This document shows, piece by piece, positions 28,123 through 38,110 of a DNA stretch of 64,000 bases. Numbering within the stretch: the first letter of the stretch is position 1; each line of letters opens with the position of its first letter. The stretch is from Hymenobacter sp. BRD67 (lineage in GTDB: Bacteria; Bacteroidota; Bacteroidia; Cytophagales; Hymenobacteraceae). The stretch spans positions 868,001 through 932,000 of the forward strand of contig NZ_CP053904.1 in the NCBI RefSeq assembly GCF_013256425.1, given 5' to 3'. Position numbers and translations under genes: made by a program. The notes under the pieces were generated by a model, which saw nothing but the letters and a program-made list of their open reading frames with translations, did not search any database and was not told the DNA's origin.

Positions 28123-28241
28123 AAGTCGCAAATGAACGCCAAAACACGGTAAGAGTCCGCCTGGTGGGTTCAGCACGTACGTAGCTACCCCGGCCAAGCG
28201 ATTGCGGAGCTCCAGTTGTTCTTTTACATCCTCTACCTGCT

Positions 28242-28955
28242 TTGCCCTCTGCTTTGACCTCTCTTCCACGCATCGGCGTGCTCATTCCGGCCCATAATGA
28301 GGAACGCTCCATCGGGCTGGTGCTGGGCGAAATCCCGGCTGGCCTTGTGCACGAAGTCGTGGTAGTCGATAACGCCTCGACCGATAATACGGCCGGTGCC
28401 GCCCGCGCCGCCGGGGCCACGGTGGTTGCCGCTCCCCGCCCCGGCTACGGCCAGGCCTGCCTGGCCGGGCTGGCTTATTATGCCGCCCAGCCGGCAGGGC
28501 GCATCCCCGAGATAATTGTGTTTCTCGACGGCGACCACTCCGATTTTCCGGCCGAAATACCGGACCTGCTGGCCCCGATTTTAAGCGGTGCGGCGGCGCT
28601 GGTGATTGGCTCGCGGGCGCTGGGTCAGTGCGAGCCCGGGGCATTGCTGCCGCAGCAGCGCTTCGGCAACTGGCTGGCATCGCGCTTGTTGCGCCTGCGC
28701 TACGGCGGCACCCACACCGACCTGGGTCCCTTTCGGGCCATTCGGGCCGATGCGCTGGCCCGCCTCGGCATGGCCGACACCAACTATGGCTGGACGGTGG
28801 AGATGCAGGTAAAAGCCGCCCGCCTGGGCCTGCCCGTAGTCGAAGTGCCCGTGCGCTATCGCCGCCGCATTGGCGTAAGCAAGGTGTCGGGCACAGTGCG
28901 GGGCACGCTGGGCGCCGGCTACAAAATCCTGTGGACCATCTTTAAATACTGGTGA
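28242..28955 (+). CDS. DPM1-like family 2 glycosyltransferase
   Basis: This 237-residue GT2 enzyme has GVLIPAHNEERSIGLVLGE, VVVVDNASTDNTAGAA, IVFLDGDHSDFPAEIPDLL and VPVRYRRRIGVSKVSGTV, the pattern of dolichol/polyprenol-phosphate mannose or glucose synthases. It lacks long C-terminal membrane helices. It would make a lipid-phosphate sugar donor. The start is TTG 28242 or a nearby TTG, as no ATG precedes the conserved N-terminus. The downstream gene encodes an integral membrane sugar transferase that could use such a donor. Confidence 0.87.
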   Translation: MPSALTSLPRIGVLIPAHNEERSIGLVLGEIPAGLVHEVVVVDNASTDNTAGAARAAGATVVAAPRPGYGQACLAGLAYYAAQPAGRIPEIIVFLDGDHSDFPAEIPDLLAPILSGAAALVIGSRALGQCEPGALLPQQRFGNWLASRLLRLRYGGTHTDLGPFRAIRADALARLGMADTNYGWTVEMQVKAARLGLPVVEVPVRYRRRIGVSKVSGTVRGTLGAGYKILWTIFKYW

Positions 28956-29251
28956 TTTGGGGCTGCAGCTGGTTAGGAAGTCCAACAGGTGATTATCCCG
29001 TAGAAATTTTATTGGAGACTTCCTGAACCGCTTCTTAACTGGAATACGCTGCTAGCCAAAAACTATTGGTCACTAGGATTCCTGTAGTTATTCACTCAGC
29101 GAAGAGATAGCAAAAGTCAACGAAGGAATTTCAATTACCAGACTCAGCTTCAGTGGGATTACGTAGGGATGTTCCCGTTGCTAAGGCAGTTAAAATATAT
29201 TTTTTTCACTATGTTAATTAGCCGTCTATTGATTACGGCAGTGCTCTTCTG
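28956..29251. other. Intergenic region
   Basis: No gene is seen. The sequence is A/T-richer than its neighbours near 29190-29220 and may hold the promoter of the GT87-like gene. Confidence 0.4.
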
Positions 29252-30627
29252 GTGCCTACTTCCACTTCTCCCACTACCTGGCGGTGTGCCAGCCAGCTAG
29301 CGGCGCTTTTGCTAACGGGGGCAGCCTACTGGGGGCTGGCTTACGCTACGCCTCGCCCGCATTTTGGGCAGTTGCTGGGGCTGTTTGCGGTGGCGGGCGC
29401 GGCCTACGCCTGGCTGCTGCACACCCGGCTTCCGCTCCGCTGGGGCTGGGGGCTGCGTTGCTGTTTCGGCTGCTGTGGCTGCCGGCAACCCCCGCGCTGA
29501 GCGACGATTTTTACCGTTTTCGCTGGGATGGGCTGCTCGTAAGCCACGCCCACAGCCCGTTTGCCGAAACGCCCCGGCAGCTCCTGAGCTCCCCGCCTGC
29601 TGAGGTGGCAGCCCTGCCGCTGCCTGAGCTGCGCCGCTTGCTGCCACAGCTCAATTCGCCGGCATATTATTCGGTGTATCCGCCCGTGTGCCAGGCGCTG
29701 TACGGCGCGGCGGCGAAGGCTTTTCCCACTTCCCAAACCGGTTTTCTGGTGGTAGTACGCCTGGCCCTGCTAGTGGCCGATGCGGGCACCGCGGCGCTGC
29801 TGCTGTGGCTGCTCCCCCTGGCTGGCTGGCCCGCCCGCCGCGCCCTGGTTTACCTGCTGCATCCGCTGGTAGTGGTAGAAATAGCGGGCAACGTGCACAT
29901 GGAGGGCGTAGTTGTGTGCTTTTTACTCCTGGCGGGAGCGCTGCTGGCCCGCCGCCGACTGCGCCTGGCCGCCGGGGCGTTCGCGCTGGCCGTGGCTACC
30001 AAGCTGCTGCCGCTGCTGGCGCTGCCTTTGCTGGCTCGCTGCCTCTGCCCGCGCCGGTTGGGGCAGTTCGTGGGCGTGCTTGCGGGTAGCCTGCTAGTGC
30101 TTTTTCTGCCCTTGTTTTCGGGGCGTCTGTTTCTGCACATTGGCTTAAGCCTCGACCTGTATTTTCAGCGTTTTGAATTTAATGCCAGCGTATTCTACGT
30201 GCTGCTGGCCGTGGGTAAATGGCTTACGGGCCACGACTTAGTGGGTGGGCTGGGGCCGCTGCTGGGACTGGGGACGGCCTGCCTGGCCTTTTGGCTGGCG
30301 CAGCAACCGGGGCGGCCCGCCCTGGCGGCGCTGCCGCACTGGCTGCTGCTCACGCTAAGCGGTTACTTTGCACTGGCTACTACGGTGCATCCGTGGTACC
30401 TGGTGCCGCTGGTGGCGCTGAGTTGCTTTTCGCCGCTCCGCTACGCGCGGGTATGGGCGGGCCTGGTCGTGCTTTCCTACTCAGCTTACCGCACCCCCGC
30501 CTACACCGAAAGCGGCCTGCTGCTGACCCTCGAATACGGCCTGGTGCTGGCTTGGGCGCTTGGTGAGTACTATCTGGGTTACGCGCAGCGAGGGCGTGCT
30601 TCAGCAGGTTTGGTGCATGGCGTTTAG
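29252..30627 (+). CDS. GT87/mannosyltransferase-like integral membrane protein, with frameshift
   Basis: About 458 residues with many membrane helices, resembling the polyprenyl-phosphate-dependent GT-C transferases (GT87-like). A periplasmic loop carries DDFYRFRWDGLLVSHAHSPF, with the acidic pair DD expected of GT-C enzymes, and the motifs PVCQALYGAAAKAFP and HPLVVVEIAGNVHMEG. The first 65 residues (MPTSTSPTTWRCASQLAALL) are in another frame; adding one G to the GGGGG run near 29450 joins them to LLFRLLWLPATPALSDD. It follows the DPM1-like gene and could use its product. Confidence 0.8.
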
Positions 30628-30721
30628 CTGGAAATCAAAGCTTTGCCAAGCGGTGCTTCGGCCAGTCGCGACTTCGGTCATTCTCTACCGCTTACCCGCC
30701 GAGATAGGGCATTGCCCAGGC

Positions 30722-31359
30722 TTAGGTTGAGGCCTTGGCCGCCCCGCGCCAGGTAGCCAGGTCCTGGGCCGAATCTACGTCGTGCAGGGTAGGGAGCTGA
30801 GCTACGCGCAGGCCCAGGCGGGCGGCATCGGCCAGGGTGTCGGGCAGCACGGTAGCAGTGCTCCAGTCTTTATTGGTAAACAGCTCAGGCTGTAGCGCAT
30901 TCATACCCAGTAGGTAATACCCGCCGTCGTCGGCTGGCCCTACCACTACCTCGGCGTGCAGCAGCTGGTCGAAAGCCTGCCGCAGCAGCCCGGCGCTCAG
31001 GCCGGGGCAATCGGTGCCGATGATAACCACCCGGCCCGCGCCCGCCGCAAAGGCCTCGCCAAATGCCTGGGCCATACGCTCCCGAGCGAGTCGGCGGCCG
31101 GCTGCACGCGCCAGGGTAGGCCGGCCCACTCGGGCCGGGGCCGGGCCGGGTCGGCCCCGGCGGGGGCTTCTGCCAGCCAGACCGTGGCGGGCACTTGCGC
31201 CGCCGCGACGGCCGCCGCTGTCAGGGCTAGCAGCTCGCGGTACACGGCCAGCGCTGCCTCGGCCCCAATGCCCGCCGCCAGGCGGGTTTTGACACGCCCC
31301 AGCACGGGCTCGCGGGCAAAAATCAATAGGTGAGGAGCGGAAAGGGTAAGAGGGGTCAT
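30722..31359 (-). CDS. TIGR04282-type arsenosugar glycosyltransferase, with frameshift
   Basis: This belongs to the DUF2064/TIGR04282 family found with arsS. It starts MTPLTLSAPHLLIFAREPVL with GRVKTRLAAGIGAEAALAVY, breaks near 31085, and continues with ERMAQAFGEAFAAGAGRVVI, GTDCPGLSAGLL, VVVGPADDGGYYLLG and HDVDSAQDLATW. One G added to the GGG run (CTCGGGAGC) joins both parts into about 211 residues. The GTDCP loop and ADDGGYY are typical of the nucleotide-sugar-binding GT-A fold. ATG 31359 is chosen as the family start. Confidence 0.83.
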
Positions 31360-31599
31360 GCCGGTATTATTTGCTTGGAAATAGGGCAAGCTACGGCTAG
31401 CCTCCGCCATCCTGCCAAGCCACAGCATACGCGGTAGCTCTGTACAAGTGGTGCTTAGCTATACTTCGCTGCTTAAAAAGTGTCAGCAGCAAGGTGTTCA
31501 ATTCAAACTATTGGAAATTTACTATATTTTATGTGAAAGGCAGGCCAAGGGCAAGCAGGCGTTTGCAACTGGTAGCTATGCTACTCAAAAACAGCTCAG

Positions 31600-32376
31600 T
31601 TACAGCTCACGGACCCAGATGTTCCGGAAGCTATCGGGCTCGCTTTTATCGCCGTGGGCCTGGAGCTTGATAGGCGCGGGGCCACCTTTTTGCCCTTCGT
31701 AGCTGGCGGCCCCGATGTAGCGGGTGGGGCCCGCCAGCTCTACATTGTTTTGCACCAGCACGCCGTTGAAGAAAACGGTGACGCGGGCCGGGCTCTGCAC
31801 GGTGCCGTCGGCCCTGAAGGTGGGAGCTGTCCACACCACATCGTACGACTGCCACTCGCCGGGCTTGCGGGCGGGGTTAGCCAGTGGTACGCGCTGCTTA
31901 TAGATGCTGCCCGCCATGCCGTTGACGTAAGTTTTATTGTTGTAAGAATCTACGATTTGCAGCTCATAGCCCAGGTCGCCCTTACCCAGCGACGCCAGAA
32001 ACACGCCGCTGTTGCCGCGCGCTTGCCCCGTACCGCTGATGTTAGCCGGAATGCGCCACTCCAGGTGCAGCTGGAAGTTGGTGAAAGCTTTTTTGGTTTC
32101 GATGTTGCCGGTTGCTTTGTCCACGGTGCAAATGCCATCGGCTACTTTCCACCTGGCGGGCAGGTTGCGGTCGTCGGCCATCACCCACTGATTGAGGTCT
32201 TTGCCACCAAAAAGCACGAGCGCATCAGAAGGCGGGGCGGCCTGGTTAAGGCTGCCTACCACGGCTTTAGGTACCGGTTCGTACACTTCGGTATCTTCTG
32301 GCTTGCCGGCTTGCTGCGCATACGTTCTGGATATAGCACCTAAGACCAAGGCAGTGGAAAGCAGGAGGGCCTTCAT
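31600..32376 (-). CDS. DUF1080 protein (3-keto-glycoside hydrolase-like), secreted
   Basis: This 258-residue protein has a signal peptide (MKALLLSTALVLGAISRTYA) and a DUF1080 domain with a concanavalin-like fold: DALVLFGGKDLNQWVMADDR, NIETKKAFTNFQLHLEWRIP, GNSGVFLASLGKGDLGYELQ and SYDVVWTAPTF. DUF1080 members have been described as 3-keto-disaccharide/glucoside hydrolases or lyases. It is the last gene of a minus-strand run that includes a GMC oxidoreductase and isomerase-like proteins, which fits that role. Confidence 0.88.
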   Translation of the reverse strand: MKALLLSTALVLGAISRTYAQQAGKPEDTEVYEPVPKAVVGSLNQAAPPSDALVLFGGKDLNQWVMADDRNLPARWKVADGICTVDKATGNIETKKAFTNFQLHLEWRIPANISGTGQARGNSGVFLASLGKGDLGYELQIVDSYNNKTYVNGMAGSIYKQRVPLANPARKPGEWQSYDVVWTAPTFRADGTVQSPARVTVFFNGVLVQNNVELAGPTRYIGAASYEGQKGGPAPIKLQAHGDKSEPDSFRNIWVREL

Positions 32377-32436
32377 AGGGCAAGGGAGCAGAAGTAAGGA
32401 AAAGAAAGAGCTGGTGGTAAGGTACTCAGGGGCCGG

Positions 32437-33323
32437 CTATACGTCGCACAGGCGCACCGCCTGGCGCAGCGAGGCCAGCTTATCGGGCTGCTTTGGAATA
32501 AATTCCTGGGCCACGTAGCCCTGAAAACCAGTGGCCTTGATGGCGCGCATAATAGCCGGGTAGTTTAGCTCCTGGCTATCGTCGAGCTCGTGGCGGCCGG
32601 GCACGCCCGCCGTGTGGTAATGGGCAATGTAGGCATGGTTGTCGGTGATGGTCTGAATGACATTCCCCTCCTCAATCTGCATATGGTAAATGTCGTAAAG
32701 CAGCTTGAAGTGCTCAGAGCCCAGCTGCCGGGCCAGCGCCACGCCCCAGCTGGTGTGGTTGCACTGGTAGTCGGGTGGTTGACCTTACTGTTGAGCAGCT
32801 CCATCACCAGCACTACGTTGTGCTTTTCAGCGAGCGCCAGCAACGGCTGCAAGCCGCGCACCGAGTTGGCTAGGCCCACCTCGTCGGTCAGGCCCCGGCG
32901 GCTGCCGCTAAAGCAAATCAGGTTGGTGTAGCCGGCCTGGGCCACGCGCGGAATCATCTCAGCGTATTGCCGCTGCAATTGCGCGTGAAAGCGCGGGTCG
33001 TTAAAGCCATCGGTGAGGTTGATTTCGGCCCCGTTGCACATGGGTGAGTGGAGGCCGTGCTTTTTGAGCGTAGGCCAGTCGGCCGGCCCCACCAGGTCGA
33101 TGCCTTTGATACCGATGTCTTTGGCTGCTACGCAGAGCTGTTCCAGCGGCATATCCTGGAAGCACCAGCGGCAAACCGACTGCTGGAGGTTGTGGAGCAT
33201 CGGAGCGTGGGGATAGGCTTGCTTTACTTCCAGCGGGCGGGCATTGCCTACGCCCACCGCACCCACGGTAGCGGTGGCCGTGAGCAGCCCTTTGAGCGCA
33301 GCTCGGCGATTGAGGATAGGCAT
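32437..33323 (-). CDS. Hydroxypyruvate isomerase-like TIM-barrel protein, Tat-exported, with frameshift
   Basis: The protein starts MPILNRRAALKGLLTATATV, a twin-arginine (NRRAAL) signal, and goes on with a xylose-isomerase-like barrel (VCRWCFQDMPLEQLCVAAKD, GIKGIDLVGPADWPTLKKHG, LLNSKVNHP). The frame breaks near 32770; one C added to the CC run gives NHPDYQCNHTSWGVALARQL and then LLYDIYHMQIEEGNV and YVAQEFIP. Such barrels can isomerise keto sugars or act as 3-keto-glycoside lyases, matching its neighbours. About 295 residues. Confidence 0.85.
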
Positions 33324-33342
33324 ACTGCTCAGCATTAATAAG

Positions 33343-34598
33343 CTATCCGGGAGCCACTGCCGAGGCCTCGCTGTAGGGCACGGTAGCTTCGGCAGGGGTT
33401 GGCGCGCCCACACGCTCCTGAAACAGCAGCAGGAACAACCCCAGCACTACCGCCGCAATACCCGCCGGAATCAGCCAAATCATGCGCCAGTCGTGGGTGC
33501 CGCCAGCCAGGGCGTACCTGTCGAAGATGTTGCCCGAGAGCAGCGTACCGATGAGCATGCCCACGCCATAGGTAGCGAGCGTGATAAAGCCCTGCGCCGA
33601 GCTTTTGAACCGCTCACCGGCCAGGTTGTCGGTGTAAATCTGCCCGGTTACAAAAAAGAAGTCGTAGCACACACCGTGCAGCACAATGCCGGCAAGAAGC
33701 ATCCAGTAGTTGCTGGTCCCGTTGCCATAGGCGAAAAACAGATAGCGCAGTACCCAAGCGGCCATACCGATTGCCAGCATTTTCTTTACCCCAGCTTGCT
33801 GAAAAACAGCGGGATAGCCAGCATAAACAATAGCTCCGATACCTGCCCCAGGCTTTGCACGCCGGCCGCAGCCTTCATGCCTACTTCGTTGAGAAACGGG
33901 TTGGTGAAGCCATAGTAGAAGGCCAGTGGAATGCAAATGGCGATAGAGGCCAAAAAGAAAATCAGGTACGAGCGGTTTTTAAGCAGGCCGATGGCTTCGA
34001 GGCCCAGCAGGTCGCCCAGCGAGCTGGCCTGGCCACTTTTCACGGGCGGCGTGGCCGGCAGCGTGAAGCTGAAGACCCCCAGCAGCGCGGCCGCCCCGGC
34101 CGCCATCAAAAAAGTAGTTTGCAGCGCATTATGCTGCTCCCAGCTCAGCCAGCCGATGGTGAGGCCGGCCACAATCCACCCCAGGGTGCCCAGCACCCGG
34201 ATAGGCGCAAACTCCTTCTGCGGGTCTTTCATCTGCCGGAAGGCGATGGAGTTGACCAGGGCCAGTGTAGGCATGTACAACACCATGTAGCTGAGGATAT
34301 TGGGGTAAAAGCTGTTGAAATCGGGCGCCCGGGCGGCGCGCCACAGCAGCAGCGCCCCGGCCAGGTGCAGCACCCCCAGGATTTTCTGGGCCGAGAAAAA
34401 CCGGTCGGCAATCAGCCCAATAATAAACGGCGCCACAATAGCCCCGATAGACTGCGTAAGAAACGCCACGCCCACCTGCGTGCCCGTGGCGTGCAGGTTA
34501 TGCAGCAGGTAGGTGCCCAGCGTCACAAACCACGCGCCCCAGATAAAAAACTCTAGGAACATCATGATGGACAGCTTAATCCGAATGAGGGCAGACAT
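33343..34598 (-). CDS. MFS transporter, NupG-like, with frameshift
   Basis: About 418 residues with 12 predicted membrane helices. It begins MSALIRIKLSIMMFLEFFIW (the NupG-type opening), has GVAFLTQSIGAIVAPFIIGL and ends FLLLFQERVG. One G added to the GGGG run near 33790 joins FFSKLG to VKKMLAIGMAAWVLRYLFFA. The nucleoside/sugar:proton symporter family takes nucleosides or sugars across the inner membrane; the position in a sugar locus points to a sugar or its oxidised product. ATG 34598 is preferred to the TTG two codons earlier. Confidence 0.83.
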
Positions 34599-34661
34599 AG
34601 GCAATACGGGTGGAATACGAAACGGAAAGGCAGGGTGGGCGCAACGGCTTACGGGGGCAAG

Positions 34662-35144
34662 CTACTTGAGGGCCAGGATGTAGCGCACCATTTCCTGGGC
34701 ATCGCTCTTCGAGAGGCCGGGGTGGGGCGTCATGGGAACATCGCCCCAGTGGCCCATGCCGCCCTTCATAATTTTGGTGGCCAGCATACTCACGTTGGCG
34801 GGCGTTGCGGGATATTTCTGTGCCACGGCAGTGTAGGCGGGGCCCAGGAGCTTATCGCGCTCGCGGTGGCAGCTGGCGCAGTCGGCGGCAGCCAGCAGCT
34901 TGGCGCCTTTTGCTGCGGGGGTGCCGGTGGGCGTGGTGCCTATTTTGGTGCTGGCGGTGTCGACCTGCATCTGGTTGGCTGCCGCCGTCACGTTGGTAGC
35001 AGCGGTGCTGTCGGGCTTCAGAGAGTTCACTGGCTTGGTGCCAGCTTTGGCGGCATTAGCCTGGTCGGGGCCATCTTGCTGATAGCCGCTGGAGCAGGCC
35101 GCGAGCAGACCGCAGGCGCTCAAGAGAAGAAATACTTTTTTCAT
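34662..35144 (-). CDS. Small c-type cytochrome lipoprotein
   Basis: This is a 160-residue lipoprotein (LLLSACGLLAAC) with a Ser/Ala/Thr-rich linker (about 20-80) and a class I cytochrome c domain with CASCH near residue 90 and a Met ligand in VPMTPHP. It resembles cytochrome c551/c552. In this locus it is the likely electron acceptor of the GMC flavoprotein and its small subunit, passing electrons on to the respiratory chain. Confidence 0.92.
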   Translation of the reverse strand: MKKVFLLLSACGLLAACSSGYQQDGPDQANAAKAGTKPVNSLKPDSTAATNVTAAANQMQVDTASTKIGTTPTGTPAAKGAKLLAAADCASCHRERDKLLGPAYTAVAQKYPATPANVSMLATKIMKGGMGHWGDVPMTPHPGLSKSDAQEMVRYILALK

Positions 35145-35161
35145 GCAGGATAAGGAAAAAT

Positions 35162-36214
35162 TCAGAGTCCTAGCAGCGTTTTGTTGAGGCCCTGGTTGAT
35201 GCCCGAGGAAGCAAAATCGTCGAAGGAGCGGTCCGTAACACGAATAATATGGTCCTTGATGAACTGAGCGCCTTCACGCGCGCCGTCTTCGGGGTGCTTG
35301 AGCGCGCACTCCCACTCCAGCACCGCCCAGCCAGCGAAGTCGTACTGCGCCAGCTTACTGAAAATAGCGTTGAAGTCAACCTGCCCGTCGCCCAGCGAGC
35401 GGAAGCGCCCGGCCCGCTCCAGCCACGGCTGGTAGCCTCCGTACACTCCTTGCCGGCCGGTAGGATTAAATTCGGCATCCTTGACGTGAAACATGCGGAT
35501 GCGTTCGTGATATATATTTATATATTCTAAATAATTAAGGCATTGCAGAATGAAGTGCGAAGGGTCGTAGAGCAGGCAGGCGCGCGGGTGGTCGTTCACT
35601 TCCGTCAGAAACCGCTCGTAGCTGATGCCATCGTGCAGGTCTTCGCCGGGGTGAATCTCATAGCACAGGTCAATGCCCTGGGCGTCAAATTCGTCCAGGA
35701 TGGGCAGCCAGCGACGGCCCAGCTCCGCAAAGCCCTCCTCCACGAGGCCGGCCGGGCGCTGGGGCCAGGGGTACACGTAGGGCCACAGCAGCGCCCCGCT
35801 AAAGGTGGCGTGCGCGGCCAGCCCCAGCCGGCGCGAGGCCTTGGCGGCGTAGATGAGCTGCTGTACGGCCCAGGCTTGCCGGGCGCGTGGGTTGCCGCGC
35901 ACGGCTTCGGGCGCAAAGCCATCAAAGAGCTGGTCGTAGGCTGGGTTTACGGCTACGAGCTGGCCCTGTAGGTGCGTCGACAGCTCCGTAATTTCCAAGC
36001 CAGCTGCCTGCACAGTGCCGCGCAGCTCGTCGGCATAGGTCTGACTTTCGGCGGCTAGCTTCAGGTCGATAAACCGGCTGTCGGTGGTGGGCAGCTGCAC
36101 GCCTTTAAAGCCCAGGCCTGCCGCCCAGTGGCAAATGCCCGCCAGCGTAGTAAAAGGCGGCTGGTCGCCGATAAACTGAGCCAGGAAAATGGCCGGACCT
36201 TTAATGGTTTTCAT
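35162..36214 (-). CDS. Sugar phosphate isomerase/epimerase (TIM barrel)
   Basis: This 350-residue protein has the xylose isomerase-like fold: GICHWAAGLGFKGVQLPT, the metal site residues YEIHPGEDLHDG and CLLYDPSHFILQ, and VLEWECALKHPEDG near the end. The metal-ligand Glu, Asp and His are all visible. It has no signal peptide, so it acts in the cytoplasm. The gene lies directly after (7 bases downstream of) the Gfo/Idh/MocA gene. Confidence 0.9.
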   Translation of the reverse strand: MKTIKGPAIFLAQFIGDQPPFTTLAGICHWAAGLGFKGVQLPTTDSRFIDLKLAAESQTYADELRGTVQAAGLEITELSTHLQGQLVAVNPAYDQLFDGFAPEAVRGNPRARQAWAVQQLIYAAKASRRLGLAAHATFSGALLWPYVYPWPQRPAGLVEEGFAELGRRWLPILDEFDAQGIDLCYEIHPGEDLHDGISYERFLTEVNDHPRACLLYDPSHFILQCLNYLEYINIYHERIRMFHVKDAEFNPTGRQGVYGGYQPWLERAGRFRSLGDGQVDFNAIFSKLAQYDFAGWAVLEWECALKHPEDGAREGAQFIKDHIIRVTDRSFDDFASSGINQGLNKTLLGL

Positions 36215-36220
36215 GGGCAG

Positions 36221-37381
36221 CTACACGGTGAAATCGGTCCATTTCTGCTCGGATTGGCTCGAAGCAATGACATTTTCGATAAAGGCCATGCCCCGCACGC
36301 CATCGGCAATGCCTGGGTAGTCAAGCGCCTCGGGCGGAGCCTGCTGGCCAGCCTGCGCGGCTTGCAGGGTCAGGGCAAAGTTGCGGTAGAGGTTGGCAAA
36401 GGCTTCGAGGTAGCCCTCGGGGTGGCCGGCCGGGGTGCGGGTGTTGTGGCGGGCATACGCGCCTACGTATGCCGCGCCCGTGCGCATTATTTCGGTGGGG
36501 CGGTCGAGCCATTTTACCAGTAGCGTGTTGGCTTCGGCCTGCATCCAGTCTACGCCCCCCTGCTCGCCATAAACTCGGATACGGACGTTATTCTCTTCGC
36601 CGGCAGCTACTTGCGTGGCTATCAGCACGCCGCTGGCCCCGCCGCTAAGGCGTAGCAATACCGCGCCATCGTCGTCGAGGCGGCGGCCCTCCACTACGGT
36701 GTGCAGGGCGGCGCACAGCTTCTCAACCTGCAGGCCGCTCACGTATTCGAGCAGGTTGAAGGCGTGCGTACCAATGTCGCCCATTGCGCCGGCCACGCCG
36801 CTGCGGGCCGGGTCGGTGCGCCAGGCGGCTTGCTTGTTCGCGCCGCCTTCCTCAAACCTGCTGAGCCAGCCCTGCGGGTACTCCACGTACACTTTGCGGA
36901 TGCGGCCGAGCGCACCAGAGCCCACGAGCTGCCGCGCCTCTTTTACCATCGGGTAGCCGGTGTAGGTGTGCGTGAGGCACAGGTGGCGGCCGGTGGCAGC
37001 CACCACGGTCGCCAGCTCCTTGGCCTCGGCCAGCGAAAAAGTCATCGGTTTGTCCAGCACCACGTCGAAGCCGCTTTCCAGGGCCAGCCTGGCCGGCGCA
37101 AAGTGCAGGTGATTGGGCGTCACAATACTGATTACCTGTACCCGCTCGGCCGCCGGCCGCGCTTTTTCCTGGGCTATTAATTCCTGGTAAGACCCATACA
37201 CCCGCGCGGGGTCCAGGCCCAGCTGCTGGCCGCTGGCCCGTGAGGTAGCCGGGTTGCTGCTGAAGGCCCCGGCCACCAGCTCATACTGCCCATCGAGGGC
37301 GGCCGCCAGGCGGTGCACGCCGCCGATAAAGGCACCCTGCCCGCCACCTATCATACCCAATCGTAGTTTCATACTATTCAA
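36221..37381 (-). CDS. Gfo/Idh/MocA-family oxidoreductase
   Basis: This 386-residue NAD(P)-dependent oxidoreductase starts MNSMKLRLGMIGGGQGAFIG with a Rossmann motif. It contains SIVTPNHLHFAPARLAL, the lysine-centred VVLDKPMTFSLAEAKEL (KP catalytic motif), MGDIGTHAFNLLEYVSG and HPEGYLEAFANLYRNFA. Members oxidise or epimerise sugars and inositols. It shares the strand and spacing of the neighbouring isomerase and is likely part of the same operon. Confidence 0.92.
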   Translation of the reverse strand: MNSMKLRLGMIGGGQGAFIGGVHRLAAALDGQYELVAGAFSSNPATSRASGQQLGLDPARVYGSYQELIAQEKARPAAERVQVISIVTPNHLHFAPARLALESGFDVVLDKPMTFSLAEAKELATVVAATGRHLCLTHTYTGYPMVKEARQLVGSGALGRIRKVYVEYPQGWLSRFEEGGANKQAAWRTDPARSGVAGAMGDIGTHAFNLLEYVSGLQVEKLCAALHTVVEGRRLDDDGAVLLRLSGGASGVLIATQVAAGEENNVRIRVYGEQGGVDWMQAEANTLLVKWLDRPTEIMRTGAAYVGAYARHNTRTPAGHPEGYLEAFANLYRNFALTLQAAQAGQQAPPEALDYPGIADGVRGMAFIENVIASSQSEQKWTDFTV

Positions 37382-37471
37382 AATATGATAATAATATTAT
37401 AAAAAATATAAATAAATCTTTTTATGTTGCTTTAGAACATAGCTCATTACTAATTCGAAATTTTCACATTA

Positions 37472-38091
37472 TTAAATTTCCACATCTACTACATTTTTAC
37501 GAAGTAGCCCAGGCGCGGTCACCTTTTTTATAGGGCACATTTCCGTCGTACCTCCCGGTACAGGCAGGTAGCGCAGTACCTGGGTAGCCCCCACTTCGGA
37601 AGTGAAAAAGCCCAGCAGCGTCAGCTCCTTTATCATGCGGAAGTAATGGTTGGGCTGCTCGGGCGTCTTGGTTTTGGCATAGTCTTTCTGCTCGGTGTCG
37701 AGGGCTGTGAGCAGGGCCGTGCGCTGAGCAGGCGTACTTTCCAGGTAGCCTTTGCCATTCAGCTTCTGGCTGGCTGCTTCAAGCTGGGCCAGGCCCTTGG
37801 TGAAGATTGCCTGGTCGGCGGGCGCATAGCAGTCGCGCACCATCACGGCCATAAAGCTTCCCACGCGGGCAGCTTTGGCGCCGGGCGTTTTGGTAGCGGG
37901 CAGGATGGTTTCGCCCACCTCATCGAGGTAGGCTTGCTGCCGGGCATCGAGTAGCTCATGAGTAGCAGGCGTTTGCTGCTGGGCTTTGTCGGAGCTGGCG
38001 GGGCTGCACCCCGTCAGGAAATAATCAGCTCCGATTACGGCGCCCCCATCAGCAGGGCTACCCTGGCCAGGGCATCTCTTCTAGTAAGCAT
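37472..38091 (-). CDS. Gluconate 2-dehydrogenase subunit 3-family protein, Tat-exported, with frameshift
   Basis: The protein starts MLTRRDALARVALLMGG, a twin-arginine signal with a lipobox-like FLTGC, and continues to RQQAYLDEVGETILPATKTP. Later it has VRDCYAPADQAIFTKGLAQL, FRMIKELTLLGFFTSEVGAT and LPVPGGTTEMCP. The family is the small subunit that co-folds with a GMC flavoprotein and guides it to the periplasm. A break near 38050 is fixed by one G added to the GGGGG run. Its start lies 20 bases downstream of the GMC gene's end. Confidence 0.83.
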
Positions 38092-38110
38092 AGGTAAGAA
38101 AATGAGGAGA

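Noticed and set aside
29312..29736. Minus-strand frames opposite the GT87-like gene
   Set aside because: Both are antisense to a clear multi-helix membrane protein.
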